Counted from the stretch's first letter, positions 10,816-20,026 are shown. The stretch is 64,000 nt of DNA from Planctomycetota bacterium (GCA_016779225.1 JADHNZ010000012.1:1-64000), one strand, 5' to 3'. Numbers and translations are program-made. Notes: generated from the sequence alone by a model not told the origin.

Positions 10816-11493
10816 ATGCGCATGAGCCCCCTTCTAGCCTGGTCCCTCCGCTCCCCCTGGAGGTCGCCGGTGTGCTGGGGCCTCCTGGGGCTGGGGGTCC
10901 TCGCACCCCCCATGCTCAACCGCGCCCTGCACCTGTCCATCCTGGACGGAGGGACCCAGGGGGCTCCGCTCCAGTGGGGCCTGCTGGCGGGCCTCGCTGG
11001 AAGCCTCCTGGGCCTCAGGCAGCTCGATCGGGGAAGCTGGATCCTCGCGCGCAGGAGAGCCCTTGCCTTGCCCCGGGAGGCGACGCTCCTGCTGGCTCCC
11101 GCTCTTGCCGCCATGGGGCTGGCCCTCCTGCTGGGCTGGCCCTGGTGGGGCCTCCCGGGGCTCGAGCCCCTTGCGGGTGCCGTCGCGCAGGTGGTGCAGT
11201 GGTCACTCCTTGGAACCCTGCTCTGGACCCTTGGCCTGAGGGACCTGCCGCTGATGGTTGCTCTGCCGCTCGCCGGGTGGGTGGTTCCGGCGGCCCTGGC
11301 TGGCTGGGGCAGCCCCGGACCCTACCTCGCGGCCAGCCTCAGTGGTGGGGCCTGGCCGGCCTCAACCCACCCCGGGGTGCACCAAGCTCCGGCCCTCGCG
11401 AGCATCCTGGGCCTTGCCCTCGTCACCATGGCAGCCCGCAGGCTTCCGCTCCCCGCCCTAGCACCCCCCCATGCGGTACGCGATCCTCGGTGA
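10816..11493 (+). CDS. Predicted multi-pass membrane protein, unknown function
   Basis: 225 residues if started at ATG 10816; an ATG at 10822 is also possible. It is rich in Leu, Gly, Trp and Pro with about five or six hydrophobic segments (for example 'WGLLGLGVLAPPML', 'GLLAGLAGSLLGL', 'LLLAPALAAMGLALLLGW', 'LMVALPLAGWVVPAALAGW', 'ASILGLALVTMAA'). No family was recognised. The layout recalls ABC-2 type permease-like or CPBP-like small membrane proteins, but no motif supports that. A longer reading through parS site 2 was rejected. The 3' end overlaps the next gene by 23 bases in another frame, so both are probably expressed together. Confidence 0.65.
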   Translation: MRMSPLLAWSLRSPWRSPVCWGLLGLGVLAPPMLNRALHLSILDGGTQGAPLQWGLLAGLAGSLLGLRQLDRGSWILARRRALALPREATLLLAPALAAMGLALLLGWPWWGLPGLEPLAGAVAQVVQWSLLGTLLWTLGLRDLPLMVALPLAGWVVPAALAGWGSPGPYLAASLSGGAWPASTHPGVHQAPALASILGLALVTMAARRLPLPALAPPHAVRDPR

Positions 11494-12205
11494 CATCCAC
11501 GCCAACCTGACCGCCCTGGAGACGGTCCTGCGCGCGCTGGAACCCATGGGAGTGGACCAGATCCTCTCCGTGGGTGACCTGGTTGGCTACGGGCCCTCGC
11601 CCAAGGAGACCATCGAGCGGGTCCGTGAGGCAGGAATCCTCTCCGTCCGCGGCAACCACGACGAGGCCTGCTCGGGGAGGATGGAGCCGCTCTTCTTCAG
11701 TGACTCCGCCCGGAGGGTTGCCGAGTGGACCCGAGGCGAGCTCAGCGACGCGGAGAAGTGCTGGCTGGCCGACCTCCCCCTGACCCTGGACCTCGAGGGC
11801 TGCTCCCTGGCGCACGCCACCTATGACTATCCCCGGGAGTTCCGACGGGTGACCACCCTCCGTGACGCCCGCGCAACCCTTGAACGGATCCCGAGTCGCG
11901 TGTGCTTCGTTGGCCATACCCATGTCCCCGTGGCCATCCTCCAGCGAGAGGCCGGCTCGCACGAGCTGACCTACTCGGTGTCCTCTGACCTGGACCTCTC
12001 CGCAACCCACAGGGCCCTGATCAATCCCGGCAGCGTGGGACAGCCGCGTGACGAGGATCCGCGGGCCGCCTTCGGAATCTTCGATGTCGAACGATCCCGA
12101 TACCAGCTCCACCGAGTGCCCTACGACATCGCGCAGGAGGCCGAGCGGGTACGCCGAGCAGGAATTCCCAGCTTCCTTGCAGAGCGCCTAGAGCTGGGCG
12201 TTTGA
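11471..12205 (+). CDS. Calcineurin-like metallophosphoesterase
   Basis: 244 residues. The metal-binding motifs of the family are all present: DIHAN (Asp8, His10), GDLVGYGP, GNHDE and GHTHVP. The order and spacing fit the YfcE/phosphodiesterase type acting on small phosphoesters; the substrate is not evident. The start ATG follows a TAGCAC hexamer by exactly six bases. It overlaps the upstream membrane-protein gene and ends 15 bases before the convergent HPr-fusion gene. Confidence 0.92.
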   Translation: MRYAILGDIHANLTALETVLRALEPMGVDQILSVGDLVGYGPSPKETIERVREAGILSVRGNHDEACSGRMEPLFFSDSARRVAEWTRGELSDAEKCWLADLPLTLDLEGCSLAHATYDYPREFRRVTTLRDARATLERIPSRVCFVGHTHVPVAILQREAGSHELTYSVSSDLDLSATHRALINPGSVGQPRDEDPRAAFGIFDVERSRYQLHRVPYDIAQEAERVRRAGIPSFLAERLELGV

Positions 12206-12220
12206 GGCGCAAGAAGGGGC

Positions 12221-13528
12221 TCAGCCGCGCAGGTAGTCGAGCTCTTCGGGCAGGCGCTCGAGGCCCCACTCCCCAATGCCGGCCTCGAAGAGCCGACGCA
12301 GGTCCTCCAGGGGCCGGGTGTCTCCGCGGAACACGAGCTCGCGGTGCTCGGGGTTGGAGCCCGCAAGGATCATGACCTCCAGGATCGAGCCGGCGTTGGC
12401 GACCTTGCCCGCCAGCTCGAGCTCGACCGGGGTGCCGTGGTGGTGGACCACCGCGACCAGGAGTGCGATCGGCCGCGCGTGCAGGGTCACCTCGGCCGGG
12501 ATCGCGAGCGTGATCACCTGGACATCGGTGTAGCTCGGGAGGAGGTCCTCGGCGAGAGCGCGACCCGCCTCGAGCACCTCGAGGGCCGCCTGGCCAAGGT
12601 CGTTCAGGACGAGGGTGTGGACCCGGTCCCGGGGAACGAGGGCGGACAGCCGCTCCTGGGCCTCCGCGGCGCGCTCACCATTCTCGTGGCGCTCCACGAA
12701 GTGGACCAGCTGGGTCACCGCCTCGAGCAGGTGCAGGGTCGCGGACACATGGCCGCGCAGCCGCGGGAGACGCCCGTCCTCGGCCTCCCGACGCGTGTTC
12801 TTGATGTGCGTGTCGTAGGCCGACTGAAGGTTGTGGACGGTGGCCTCGAACACGCGCGCGTGCTCCTCTCGGCAGCGCGCCAGGAGCAGCCTCTCGCGCT
12901 CAACGGGATCCTCGGACCGCTCGAGGCCCGCGGCCGCCAGCATGTCCGCGGCCTGGAGGTACTTGCTCGCCACCTCGGCGATGCGCTGCTCCTCGTCGGT
13001 GAGGTCCTGGATGCCGAGGGTGCGCGGCAGGCGGAAGTGAATGGCCGGCTGCGGGGGCCCCTCCGGCTCCTCGGACCCCACCGCGACCTCGACCCCCACC
13101 TGGGCCGCCTCCTCGCGGAGGGCCCCTAGGAGCGCGTCCAGGCTGGTGCGCACAAAGGACCGTCCGCGGTCCACGGCGGCTTGGACCGCAGCCACCCGAT
13201 CCTCGCCGAGGGCGCCCTCGAGGCCATAGCCCCCCAGGCGTCGGTGGAGGTGCTCGAGGGACAGCCCGGCCAGGGAGAAGCCGCGGATCGAGGCGGTCAG
13301 CTCAGTGAAGAGGTGATATTGCGCATTCCAACGGGCGCCGTAGTCATCGAGGCATGCCTCGAGCTCATCGGCCTCGCTGTGCAGCTCGAAGAGCTCGCGC
13401 TTCCCCCACGGCCGGTCCCCTCTGTTCGCCGCCCGGGCGGCCCGCAGGAACAGACCCGTGGCCTCCCGACTGAGCAGGCGCGCAAAGTCCGCCTCGGGGA
13501 CGAGGCGCTCGAGGGAGGTCTCAGACAT
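12221..13528 (-). CDS. Large helical protein with C-terminal HPr-like phosphocarrier domain
   Basis: 435 residues. The last ~90 residues match HPr: TLHARP with the phosphorylatable His350, and AGSILEVMILA with Ser381 in the place of the regulatory Ser46 of Firmicute HPr, followed by a family-like 'EDLRRLFEAGIGEWGL' helix. The first ~340 residues are Leu/Glu/Arg-rich and probably alpha-helical, with no domain recognised. HPr relays phosphate from enzyme I in the phosphotransferase system or in regulatory PTS chains. No enzyme I, EII or HPr kinase gene is in the window. A TACGAT hexamer 17 bases before the ATG may be the -10. The gene converges on the metallophosphoesterase gene. Confidence 0.8.
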   Translation of the reverse strand: MSETSLERLVPEADFARLLSREATGLFLRAARAANRGDRPWGKRELFELHSEADELEACLDDYGARWNAQYHLFTELTASIRGFSLAGLSLEHLHRRLGGYGLEGALGEDRVAAVQAAVDRGRSFVRTSLDALLGALREEAAQVGVEVAVGSEEPEGPPQPAIHFRLPRTLGIQDLTDEEQRIAEVASKYLQAADMLAAAGLERSEDPVERERLLLARCREEHARVFEATVHNLQSAYDTHIKNTRREAEDGRLPRLRGHVSATLHLLEAVTQLVHFVERHENGERAAEAQERLSALVPRDRVHTLVLNDLGQAALEVLEAGRALAEDLLPSYTDVQVITLAIPAEVTLHARPIALLVAVVHHHGTPVELELAGKVANAGSILEVMILAGSNPEHRELVFRGDTRPLEDLRRLFEAGIGEWGLERLPEELDYLRG

Positions 13529-13721
13529 GGGTGCGAGGGTTCTTCATCGTACCGCAGGGGGCTGGGACTCCACCTGAAGGGTCCAGACCAGGGCCGCTGC
13601 ATGTCCTCCTCAAGGGATCCAACCCTCGGCGCCGACAAGGCTTCAGGCAGAAGGTGTCTCCCAACCCCTTGTGCCGCACCTCCCCCTCCCACGAACCCCG
13701 AACCACCCCCAAGGCCCTGCC

Positions 13722-14528
13722 GTGAGCGCCGAACGCTGCCTCGAGACCTACCTCGTCGAGATCAACGAGGTCTCTCTGCTGAACGCGGATCAGGAGAAGG
13801 AGCTGGGACGCCGGATCCAGGCCGGCGACGAGGAGGCGCGGGAGCACATGATCCGCGCCAACCTGCGGCTGGTGGTGTCGATCGCCAAGCTGTACTCGGA
13901 CCGCGGCATGACGCTGCAGGACCTGATCGCCGAGGGGAACATCGGCCTGATGAGGGCCGTGGAGAAGTTCGATCCGGACGCGGGCTGCCGGTTCTCCACC
14001 TATGGCACCTGGTGGATCAAGCAGTCGATCCGCAGGGCGCTGACGAACACGGTGCGCTCCGTGCGCATCCCGGGCTACATGTCGGAGAACCTCTCCAAGT
14101 GGCGCTCGGTGTCCCAGGAGCTCTCCTATGTGCTGGGGCGCAACCCCACAATCGAGGAGGTCGCCCAGGAGCTCGGGATCCCCAAGGAGTCCTGGCCTCT
14201 CCTCAGGCAGACGATCGAGAACACCCGCGGTGGCGAGGTCTCCCTCGATGTCCTGCGTCAGAACCATGACACGGTCGAGGACGAGCGCCTCGACACCCCC
14301 GACGAGCGGACCAGCCAGAAGGACCTGCTCAACCGCCTGCGCGACCTGCTGGGTGAGCTCGACGACCGCGACTCCGCGGTCCTGCGGCTGCGCTACGGCC
14401 TCGACCCTGGCTCCGAGCCCATGACCCTGAAGGCCATTGGCCAGGTGGTTGGAGTGACCCGCGAGCGCGTCCGCCAGATCGAGCAGGACGCCCTGCGCAG
14501 GCTCTACGAGCGCATGGGCGTGCAGTAG
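13722..14528 (+). CDS. RNA polymerase sigma-70 factor (RpoD/SigA-RpoS group)
   Basis: 268 residues from GTG 13722 (an upstream ORF extension adds only Pro-rich sequence). It contains region 1.2 ('[17 protein letters not shown]'), region 2 ('[20 protein letters not shown]', '[20 protein letters not shown]', 'SIRRALTN'), region 3 and region 4.2 ('[20 protein letters not shown]'). Region 1.1 and the non-conserved insert of large primary sigmas are absent, so it resembles a group-1/group-2 factor of compact type. Whether it is the housekeeping sigma cannot be decided here. An intrinsic terminator follows. The 5' gap of ~190 bases to the divergent HPr gene shows no clear ribosome-binding site. Confidence 0.93.
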   Translation: MSAERCLETYLVEINEVSLLNADQEKELGRRIQAGDEEAREHMIRANLRLVVSIAKLYSDRGMTLQDLIAEGNIGLMRAVEKFDPDAGCRFSTYGTWWIKQSIRRALTNTVRSVRIPGYMSENLSKWRSVSQELSYVLGRNPTIEEVAQELGIPKESWPLLRQTIENTRGGEVSLDVLRQNHDTVEDERLDTPDERTSQKDLLNRLRDLLGELDDRDSAVLRLRYGLDPGSEPMTLKAIGQVVGVTRERVRQIEQDALRRLYERMGVQ

Positions 14529-14585
14529 ACCGCCACCCGCTCGCACTGCTGCCCGATCCACGCGGATCAGGCCCAAAGAGCCAAG

Positions 14586-14616
14586 AGCCCCCTCGGCGCT
14601 GCCGTGGGGGCTTTTT
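14586..14616 (+). terminator. Intrinsic terminator after the sigma factor gene
   Basis: Stem AGCCCCC / GGGGGCT with a 13-base loop, running straight into a TTTTT tract, 57 bases after the sigma-factor stop codon. It is the only classical hairpin-plus-T-tract terminator I found in the window. Confidence 0.85.
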
Positions 14617-14742
14617 CCTGTTCCTTGCGCCCCGGGACGCGCCAGGGGAGGCGGGATTCGGCCGTTCCCCCTAGGCTCCTTGGCGGTCCCAGAGTCGCAC
14701 TCGCGGCCGGGCACCTTCTCTCCCCCTTCCTTTCACGACCCC

Positions 14743-16023
14743 ATGCGAATCCCCTCGAACCCCCGGGCCGCGGCCCTCTCCCTTGCCTCGCTAGGCGCCC
14801 TCGCCGGCTCCGCTGGCGCGCAGTCCACTGTGATCATCAGTGACACCTTCGAGACCGACACCTCCGCCGACTACACCATCGTCGACGACGGCACGCCGAA
14901 CGGCACCCAGGCCTTCAACTGGGACTATGTGGCCGCAGGCATCCCCCTCGCACCTCGCTCCCAGGCTGGCGACACCGGCGGCCTGCGCCTCACGGCCAAC
15001 GACACCGACGGCTCGGTGGACGCGTGGACCCTGTTCCACAACACGGCCGTGCAGGCCGACTTCTACAAGCTCACCGTCGATGTGTTCATGAACTGGGGCA
15101 GCGGCAGCGGAACCACCGAGCACGCCCATGTGGGCGTGGGTGGCGACGGCTCCACCTTCAACCAGCTCTTCTCGCCCATCAGCGGCTCGGGCGCCTTCAT
15201 CGCCTTCAGCGGCGACGGCGGCTCGTCCTCCGACTACCGCTGGTTCCGCGACCCCAACAACACGCCGACCGGCGAGACCGACAACACCACCCTGCCGAAC
15301 GACCACCCCAGCTACCTGGGCCACGGCAGCAACAACACCGGCGCCTTCTTCCAGAGCCTCTTCCCGTCGCCGCCGGCCACGGTCGCCGGCTCCCCGGGCA
15401 ACATCTGGACGACCCTCAAGATCGAGGTCGACAACCTGAACGGGATCATCTCGTTCTACTTCGACGACCAGCTGACCTTCGAGGGCCTGTTCTCGAACGA
15501 GTTCAACGGCTTCGTCAGCCTCGGGATGGCCGATGTGTTCACCTCGGTCGCGACCGGCGGCAACTTCACCCTGTACGACAACCTGCAGGTGGAGGTTCCC
15601 TCGGGCTCCATCGGCACGAACTACTGCGCCGCCGCCAACAACAGCACCGGCGCGCCCGCCGTCATCTCGGCGGTCGGCAGCAACTCGGCCTCGAACAACT
15701 CGCTGGTCCTCACCTGCGACTCGATGCCGAACAGCCAGTTCTCGTACTTCATCTGCGGCCAGGCCTCAGGCTTCATCGCCGGTCCGGGCGGCTCGCAGGG
15801 CAACCTCTGCATCCTCGGCCAGCTCGGTCGCTTCCGCAGCCAGATCCAGAACACCGGGACCACGGGCTCGGTCTCGATCACGGTCGACCTGACCTCGATC
15901 CCGGTGACGCCGGTGGTCGCGGTGCAGCCGGGTGACACCTGGTTCTTCCAGGCCTGGTACCGCGACAACAACCCGACCCCGACCTCCAACTTCTCGGACG
16001 GCATCCAGATCGACTTCCAGTGA
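14743..16023 (+). CDS. Secreted protein with a planctomycete-type C-terminal domain
   Basis: 426 residues. Signal peptide at about 1-27 (MRIPSNPRAAALSLASLGAL... ending in AGAQS). The N-terminal two-thirds is Asp/Thr/Gly/Asn-rich and looks like a concanavalin/jelly-roll type beta domain ('DTFETDTSADYTIVDDGTP', 'FYFDDQLTFEG', 'VFTSVATGGNFTLYDNLQV'). The C-terminal ~130 residues hold an 'NYCAAANNSTGAPAVISAVG' start, a GSQGNLCI core, and a TWFFQAWYRD...TSNFSDGIQI end. I remember this module as a very common ending of exported proteins in Saltatorellus/Poly30-like planctomycetes. A TAGGCT hexamer at 14672-14677 may be the -10, leaving a ~65-base leader. Confidence 0.88.
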   Translation: MRIPSNPRAAALSLASLGALAGSAGAQSTVIISDTFETDTSADYTIVDDGTPNGTQAFNWDYVAAGIPLAPRSQAGDTGGLRLTANDTDGSVDAWTLFHNTAVQADFYKLTVDVFMNWGSGSGTTEHAHVGVGGDGSTFNQLFSPISGSGAFIAFSGDGGSSSDYRWFRDPNNTPTGETDNTTLPNDHPSYLGHGSNNTGAFFQSLFPSPPATVAGSPGNIWTTLKIEVDNLNGIISFYFDDQLTFEGLFSNEFNGFVSLGMADVFTSVATGGNFTLYDNLQVEVPSGSIGTNYCAAANNSTGAPAVISAVGSNSASNNSLVLTCDSMPNSQFSYFICGQASGFIAGPGGSQGNLCILGQLGRFRSQIQNTGTTGSVSITVDLTSIPVTPVVAVQPGDTWFFQAWYRDNNPTPTSNFSDGIQIDFQ

Positions 16024-16172
16024 TCTGCCCGTGGCGGCGGGGCCCACGCCCTGCCGCACTCGGAGCTCCAAGGGCCCACCGTGCTGTCGCATGGCGGGCC
16101 CTGTCCGTTGGAGAAGCCCCAAGCCCACACGCGAACGGGAGTTGGCCGCCTCCATCTGTGATCGCAGGGCCC

Positions 16173-17423
16173 ATGATGGGGGACATGGACGGGTCCACGA
16201 ACCTGGGGCCGAGGCCCCCCGAGGCGCCCTTGCCCCGCGCGCTCGAGGGCACGCCCCTCTATGTGCACCTGCCCTTCTGCGCAGCGAAGTGCCACTACTG
16301 CGACTTCTTCTCGGTCCCTGACGAGGGCCAGGACCTCGGAGGCATGGTCGCGGCCATCCTGCGGGAGGCGGAGCAGCGCGCCCCGCAGAGGCCGCGGACC
16401 CTGTTCCTGGGAGGCGGCACCCCAAGCCTGCTGCCAGCGAGCCTCCTCGCTCGCCTCCTCGATGGTCTGCACGAGCTCACGGGATGGCGAGACTCGGTGG
16501 TCGAGGCGACGGCGGAGTGCAACCCCGAGAGCCTCGACCGCGACAAGGCGCGGGCCTTCCTGGACCTGGGGGTGCCACGCCTCTCGGTGGGGGTCCAGGC
16601 CCTCGATGACGAGGCCCTGCGCCTGTTCGGGAGGGTCCACAGCGCCGCCGACTCCCTGCGCGCAGTGGAGGCTGCCCAAGAGGCGGGCGTCGAGGAGCTC
16701 AGCGTGGACCTGATCTACGCCTGGCCGGGGCAGACCCTCGAGTCTTGGATCGCAGATCTAGGGACCATCTTGGGTCTAGGTACACATCATCTATCCGCCT
16801 ACAACCTCACCTACGAGGAGGACACCCGGTTCAAGAGGTGGCTCGACCGCGGGGAGCTCTCCCAGGCCCCCGAGGAGCTCGAGTTGGAGCTCTTCCAGGC
16901 GGTCCGCAAGGCGACGCACGACGCGGGGCTGGAGGCCTATGAGGTTTCCAATTACTCATCTAGTGGGTATGAATGTGCCCACAACATCAACTACTGGCAC
17001 GCGGGTGACTATGTGGGCCTGGGCCCCGGCGCGGTGAGCAAGGTGGGGCCCGTGCGGGCCGGCGCTCCTCGTGGGATCGCGCCCTACCTGCGCTGGATCG
17101 AGGCCTCTGGGCACGCAACCGCCTGGCGGGACGCGCCCACCGCCCCCACGCGCCTGGCCGAGGCCTGGTGGCTGGGCCTGCGCCTCCGCGAAGGTCTGAG
17201 CGCGCAGGAGGCCCTGATCCGCGCTGGGTGGCACCACTCGGAGGACCCCTCCGCCCCGGTCGTGGAGGAGCTGCTAGGCCTCGGGATGCTCGAGCGGGTG
17301 GGCGAGCGGGTGCGCCTCAGCGAGGCGGGGATCCCCGTGGCCGACGCGGTCGCCGGCCGCTTCCTGCGCGAGCTCTCCGAGGACACGCCGACCGCAACCG
17401 GGCCCGGGTCCGCGGCGTCCTAG
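16173..17423 (+). CDS. hemW: HemW-like radical SAM protein (heme chaperone, CPDH-like)
   Basis: 416 residues from ATG 16173; ATGs at 16176 and 16185 are alternatives. It has the iron-sulfur/SAM motif C-x3-C-x2-C (Cys36, Cys40, Cys43: FCAAKCHYC), the SAM-binding GGGTPS motif, 'ATAECNPES', 'RLSVGVQALDD' and the HemW C-terminal segment with 'GYECAHNINYW' and 'YVGLGPGAVS'. HemW proteins bind heme and were long misnamed oxygen-independent coproporphyrinogen oxidase. No other heme gene is near. Two short stretches (16755-16800 and 16945-16975) use A/T-rich codons unusual for this genome. Its stop codon overlaps the TAGAAT -10-like element of pyrF. Confidence 0.93.
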   Translation: MMGDMDGSTNLGPRPPEAPLPRALEGTPLYVHLPFCAAKCHYCDFFSVPDEGQDLGGMVAAILREAEQRAPQRPRTLFLGGGTPSLLPASLLARLLDGLHELTGWRDSVVEATAECNPESLDRDKARAFLDLGVPRLSVGVQALDDEALRLFGRVHSAADSLRAVEAAQEAGVEELSVDLIYAWPGQTLESWIADLGTILGLGTHHLSAYNLTYEEDTRFKRWLDRGELSQAPEELELELFQAVRKATHDAGLEAYEVSNYSSSGYECAHNINYWHAGDYVGLGPGAVSKVGPVRAGAPRGIAPYLRWIEASGHATAWRDAPTAPTRLAEAWWLGLRLREGLSAQEALIRAGWHHSEDPSAPVVEELLGLGMLERVGERVRLSEAGIPVADAVAGRFLRELSEDTPTATGPGSAAS

Positions 17424-17426
17424 AAT
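17421..17426 (+). promoter_or_regulatory. Candidate -10 element for the pyrF-bsh-parA operon
   Basis: TAGAAT overlapping the hemW stop codon, 82 bases before pyrF. The hexamer is rare in such GC-rich DNA and recurs before dnaN, kdsD and trxA. No good -35 was found. Confidence 0.4.
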
Positions 17427-17508
17427 CGGCCGCTGGCGCGCGCCTCCGCAAAGACCCGCCAAGCGGCCCCTTCGATCGCACGCCTGATCACCCAGGACCC
17501 ACGACCCG

Positions 17509-18405
17509 ATGAGCTACGCCGACCGCCTCCAGGACGCCATCCAGGCCAAGGGCACCCCCGCCCTGGTCGGCCTCGATCCGTTCCTCGACCGCATCCCCGA
17601 GGACTTCGCGGGGGTGCATGATCCCAACGCGACGGTGGCGGAGCGAGCCAGCGCCATGGGGGACTTCCTCTGCGCGGTCGTGGATGTGGTCGCGGACCGC
17701 GTCCCCGCGGTGAAGCCCCAGTCCGCCTTCTTCGAGGTCCTCGGCGCCGCGGGCGTCGCCCAGTGGGAGCGCGTGGTGCGCCACGCGCGGCGGGCCGGCC
17801 TGATCGTGGTGGGGGATGTGAAGCGCGGAGACATCGGCAGCACGGCGGCAGCCTATGCCGAGGCCTTCCTGACCGGAGCGCGGGGCGTTGACCCCGAGAC
17901 CCTGTGCGACGCGGTGACGGTCAACCCCCTCCTTGGAGACGACTCGATCACACCCTTCCTCGAGGCCTGCACGCAGGCCTCGGCGGGCATCTACATCCTG
18001 GTGCGCACCTCCAACCCAGGTGGCGCCCAGTTCCAGCTCCAGGGACAGCCCACGCTGACCGAGCACATCGCCGACGCAGTGGTCGCCTGGGGGGAGGGGC
18101 TCATCGGCGCGTCCGGGCTGTCTTCGGTGGGCGCGGTGGTGGGGGCCACGCACCCCGCGGAGCTCGCCTCCCTGCGCGCGCGGATGCCGCGCACGCCGCT
18201 GCTCTTGCCGGGCTACGGCGCCCAGGGTGCGGGCGCGGCCGAGGTGGCCTCGGGCTTCCTCGAGGGCGGACGCGGAGCGCTCGTGAACAGCTCGCGCGGC
18301 ATCCTCTACCCGGCCCGGGACGAGGGCGAGGATTGGCGCACGGCGACGAGCCGCGCCGTCGATCGCATGCGCGCGGATCTCGGCGCCGTCTGGGGAGGAG
18401 CCTAG
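17509..18405 (+). CDS. pyrF: Orotidine 5'-phosphate decarboxylase, type 2
   Basis: 298 residues, matching the longer type-2 branch of PyrF. It converts OMP to UMP, the last step of de novo pyrimidine synthesis. Key motifs: 'ALVGLDPFLDRIP' near the N terminus, 'AVKPQSAFFE', the catalytic Lys/Asp motif in VGDVKRGDIGSTA, 'VTVNPLLGDDSI' and a C-terminal 'LLPGYGAQGAG' phosphate-binding loop. It is the first gene of a rightward operon; the stop is 5 bases from the bshC start, so co-transcription with bacillithiol genes is likely. Confidence 0.95.
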   Translation: MSYADRLQDAIQAKGTPALVGLDPFLDRIPEDFAGVHDPNATVAERASAMGDFLCAVVDVVADRVPAVKPQSAFFEVLGAAGVAQWERVVRHARRAGLIVVGDVKRGDIGSTAAAYAEAFLTGARGVDPETLCDAVTVNPLLGDDSITPFLEACTQASAGIYILVRTSNPGGAQFQLQGQPTLTEHIADAVVAWGEGLIGASGLSSVGAVVGATHPAELASLRARMPRTPLLLPGYGAQGAGAAEVASGFLEGGRGALVNSSRGILYPARDEGEDWRTATSRAVDRMRADLGAVWGGA

Positions 18406-18409
18406 GCGC

Positions 18410-20026
18410 TTGAGGATTCGCCTGGAGGCCTTGCCGGCGGACATCCTCGGGCTTGGACCCGAGGCCCGCAGCGCGTGGTCCAGGGGCCGCGTGGGGGGCC
18501 TCCCCGTGGCCCGCTCCCTCGACGACATCCCGATCCCCGAAGAGCGCCTCACGGTCCTGGAGCGCAGCGAGCTCGTGGCCGGCCTGCGAGCAGGCCTGGC
18601 GCCCCACGACCCGCCGTCGCGCGTGGAAACCTCCCTGCGGCTGCTGGAAGAGGAGGGCACCGCCTGCGTGGTCACGGGACAGCAGGCCGGGTTCCTGGGG
18701 GGCCCGCTCTACACCCTCCTCAAGGCCCTGCAGACCTGCCGCCTGGCCGCCGAGCTGGGCGAGCGCTGGGGCAGGCCGGTGGTGCCGATCTTCTGGAACC
18801 ACGGGGACGATCACGACTGGGGCGAGGTTGCTCACGCCTGGCTCCTGAATCGCAACCAGGACCTGCAGAAGCTCGCGCTGCAGCCGGGCGAGGGCGCCGG
18901 CAGGCAGCCCGTCGGCCGGCTTCCGCTGAGTGACCGCGAGCACGGCCTCGAGGCCCTGCGCGCCGCAGTCTCCCAGGCCTTCGAGGAGCACGGACCGGCG
19001 GCCGAGGCGGTGCAGCTGCTGTTCCCGCGCGAAGGCGAGGCGCTCACGCAGGCCCTGACCCGCGCGCTGACGACCCTGCTCGGCACCCGCGGCCTGGTGG
19101 TTCTGGAGCCGGACTGGATCCGCCCCGCCCTGGCGCGCGGTCTGGCCCACGCGGTGGGCGCCGACCCGGTCGCTCACCTCGAGCCCGGACCCATCGACCC
19201 CGCTCGCGCGGCCCTCGCCTTCCGCGTGGACAGCCGCGGCCGCACGGCGGTCCGGCCCGCCTCCGGAGGCTTCCAGGTGGACGGCGAGCCAGGGGACATG
19301 ACGGGGGCGGAGCTGGCCGCCCTGGCCCTCGACGATCCTGGCGGCTGGTCCGCTGGCGCACTCCTGCGGCCCCTCGTTCAGGACCAGGTGCTCCCGGTCG
19401 CAGCCACGGTGGGGGGCTGGGGCGAGCTGGCCTACCACGCGCAGCTCCCGTCCCTCAGGGACCGCCTGGGCCTGCCGCGAACCCCCTTCGCTCCGCGCAT
19501 CAGCGTCACCCTGGTGGAGCCCGAGCTGGCCCACGCCCTGGAACGCATGGGCACCACCGTGCGCAGCGTGCTCGAGGAGGGCAAGGACTGGTCTCCCCCC
19601 CAAGCCGAGGAGCCCGAGGTGCTCAACGCCCTCGCCGCACAGCAGGAGCGCGCGCGTACGGAGCTCCTGAGCCTGCGCGGGAGCCTGCGCGAGCTCGAGC
19701 CCGCACTCGAGGCGAGCCTAAAGCGCACGGCGGACATCCTCAGCAAGGAGCTCGGCAAGCTGCTCGCCAAGGTGCAGCGCGTGCACCGCAACCGCGCCGG
19801 GACCGGCGAGAAGCAGGTGAAGCGAATCGTCAACGGCCTGCTGCCCCGCGGCCTCCCCCAGGAGCGCGTGTGGACCCTCATCCAGGCGCTGGCACCCCAC
19901 GGGAGCGCGTTGGTGGAGGCCCTATGGGAGGAGCTGCCGGGCCTGTCCGCCGAGCACCTGGTGGTCCTGCTGCCCCAGGAGACGGCGCCCGCTGAGCCCA
20001 CCGGAAGAGAGGCCCCCCATGAGTGA
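18410..20026 (+). CDS. bshC: BshC, bacillithiol biosynthesis cysteine-adding enzyme
   Basis: 538 residues, the usual BshC length. It is thought to ligate cysteine to glucosaminyl-malate, the last step of bacillithiol synthesis. The family signature is visible: 'CVVTGQQAGFLGGPLYTLLK', 'PVVPIFWNHGDDHDW', and the C-terminal coiled-coil stretch around 400-450 ('QQERARTELLSLRGSLRELE'). Start is a TTG codon at 18410, with GGAGGAG about 10 bases upstream as a ribosome-binding site. The 3' end overlaps bshB1 by 8 bases. Confidence 0.92.
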   Translation: MRIRLEALPADILGLGPEARSAWSRGRVGGLPVARSLDDIPIPEERLTVLERSELVAGLRAGLAPHDPPSRVETSLRLLEEEGTACVVTGQQAGFLGGPLYTLLKALQTCRLAAELGERWGRPVVPIFWNHGDDHDWGEVAHAWLLNRNQDLQKLALQPGEGAGRQPVGRLPLSDREHGLEALRAAVSQAFEEHGPAAEAVQLLFPREGEALTQALTRALTTLLGTRGLVVLEPDWIRPALARGLAHAVGADPVAHLEPGPIDPARAALAFRVDSRGRTAVRPASGGFQVDGEPGDMTGAELAALALDDPGGWSAGALLRPLVQDQVLPVAATVGGWGELAYHAQLPSLRDRLGLPRTPFAPRISVTLVEPELAHALERMGTTVRSVLEEGKDWSPPQAEEPEVLNALAAQQERARTELLSLRGSLRELEPALEASLKRTADILSKELGKLLAKVQRVHRNRAGTGEKQVKRIVNGLLPRGLPQERVWTLIQALAPHGSALVEALWEELPGLSAEHLVVLLPQETAPAEPTGREAPHE

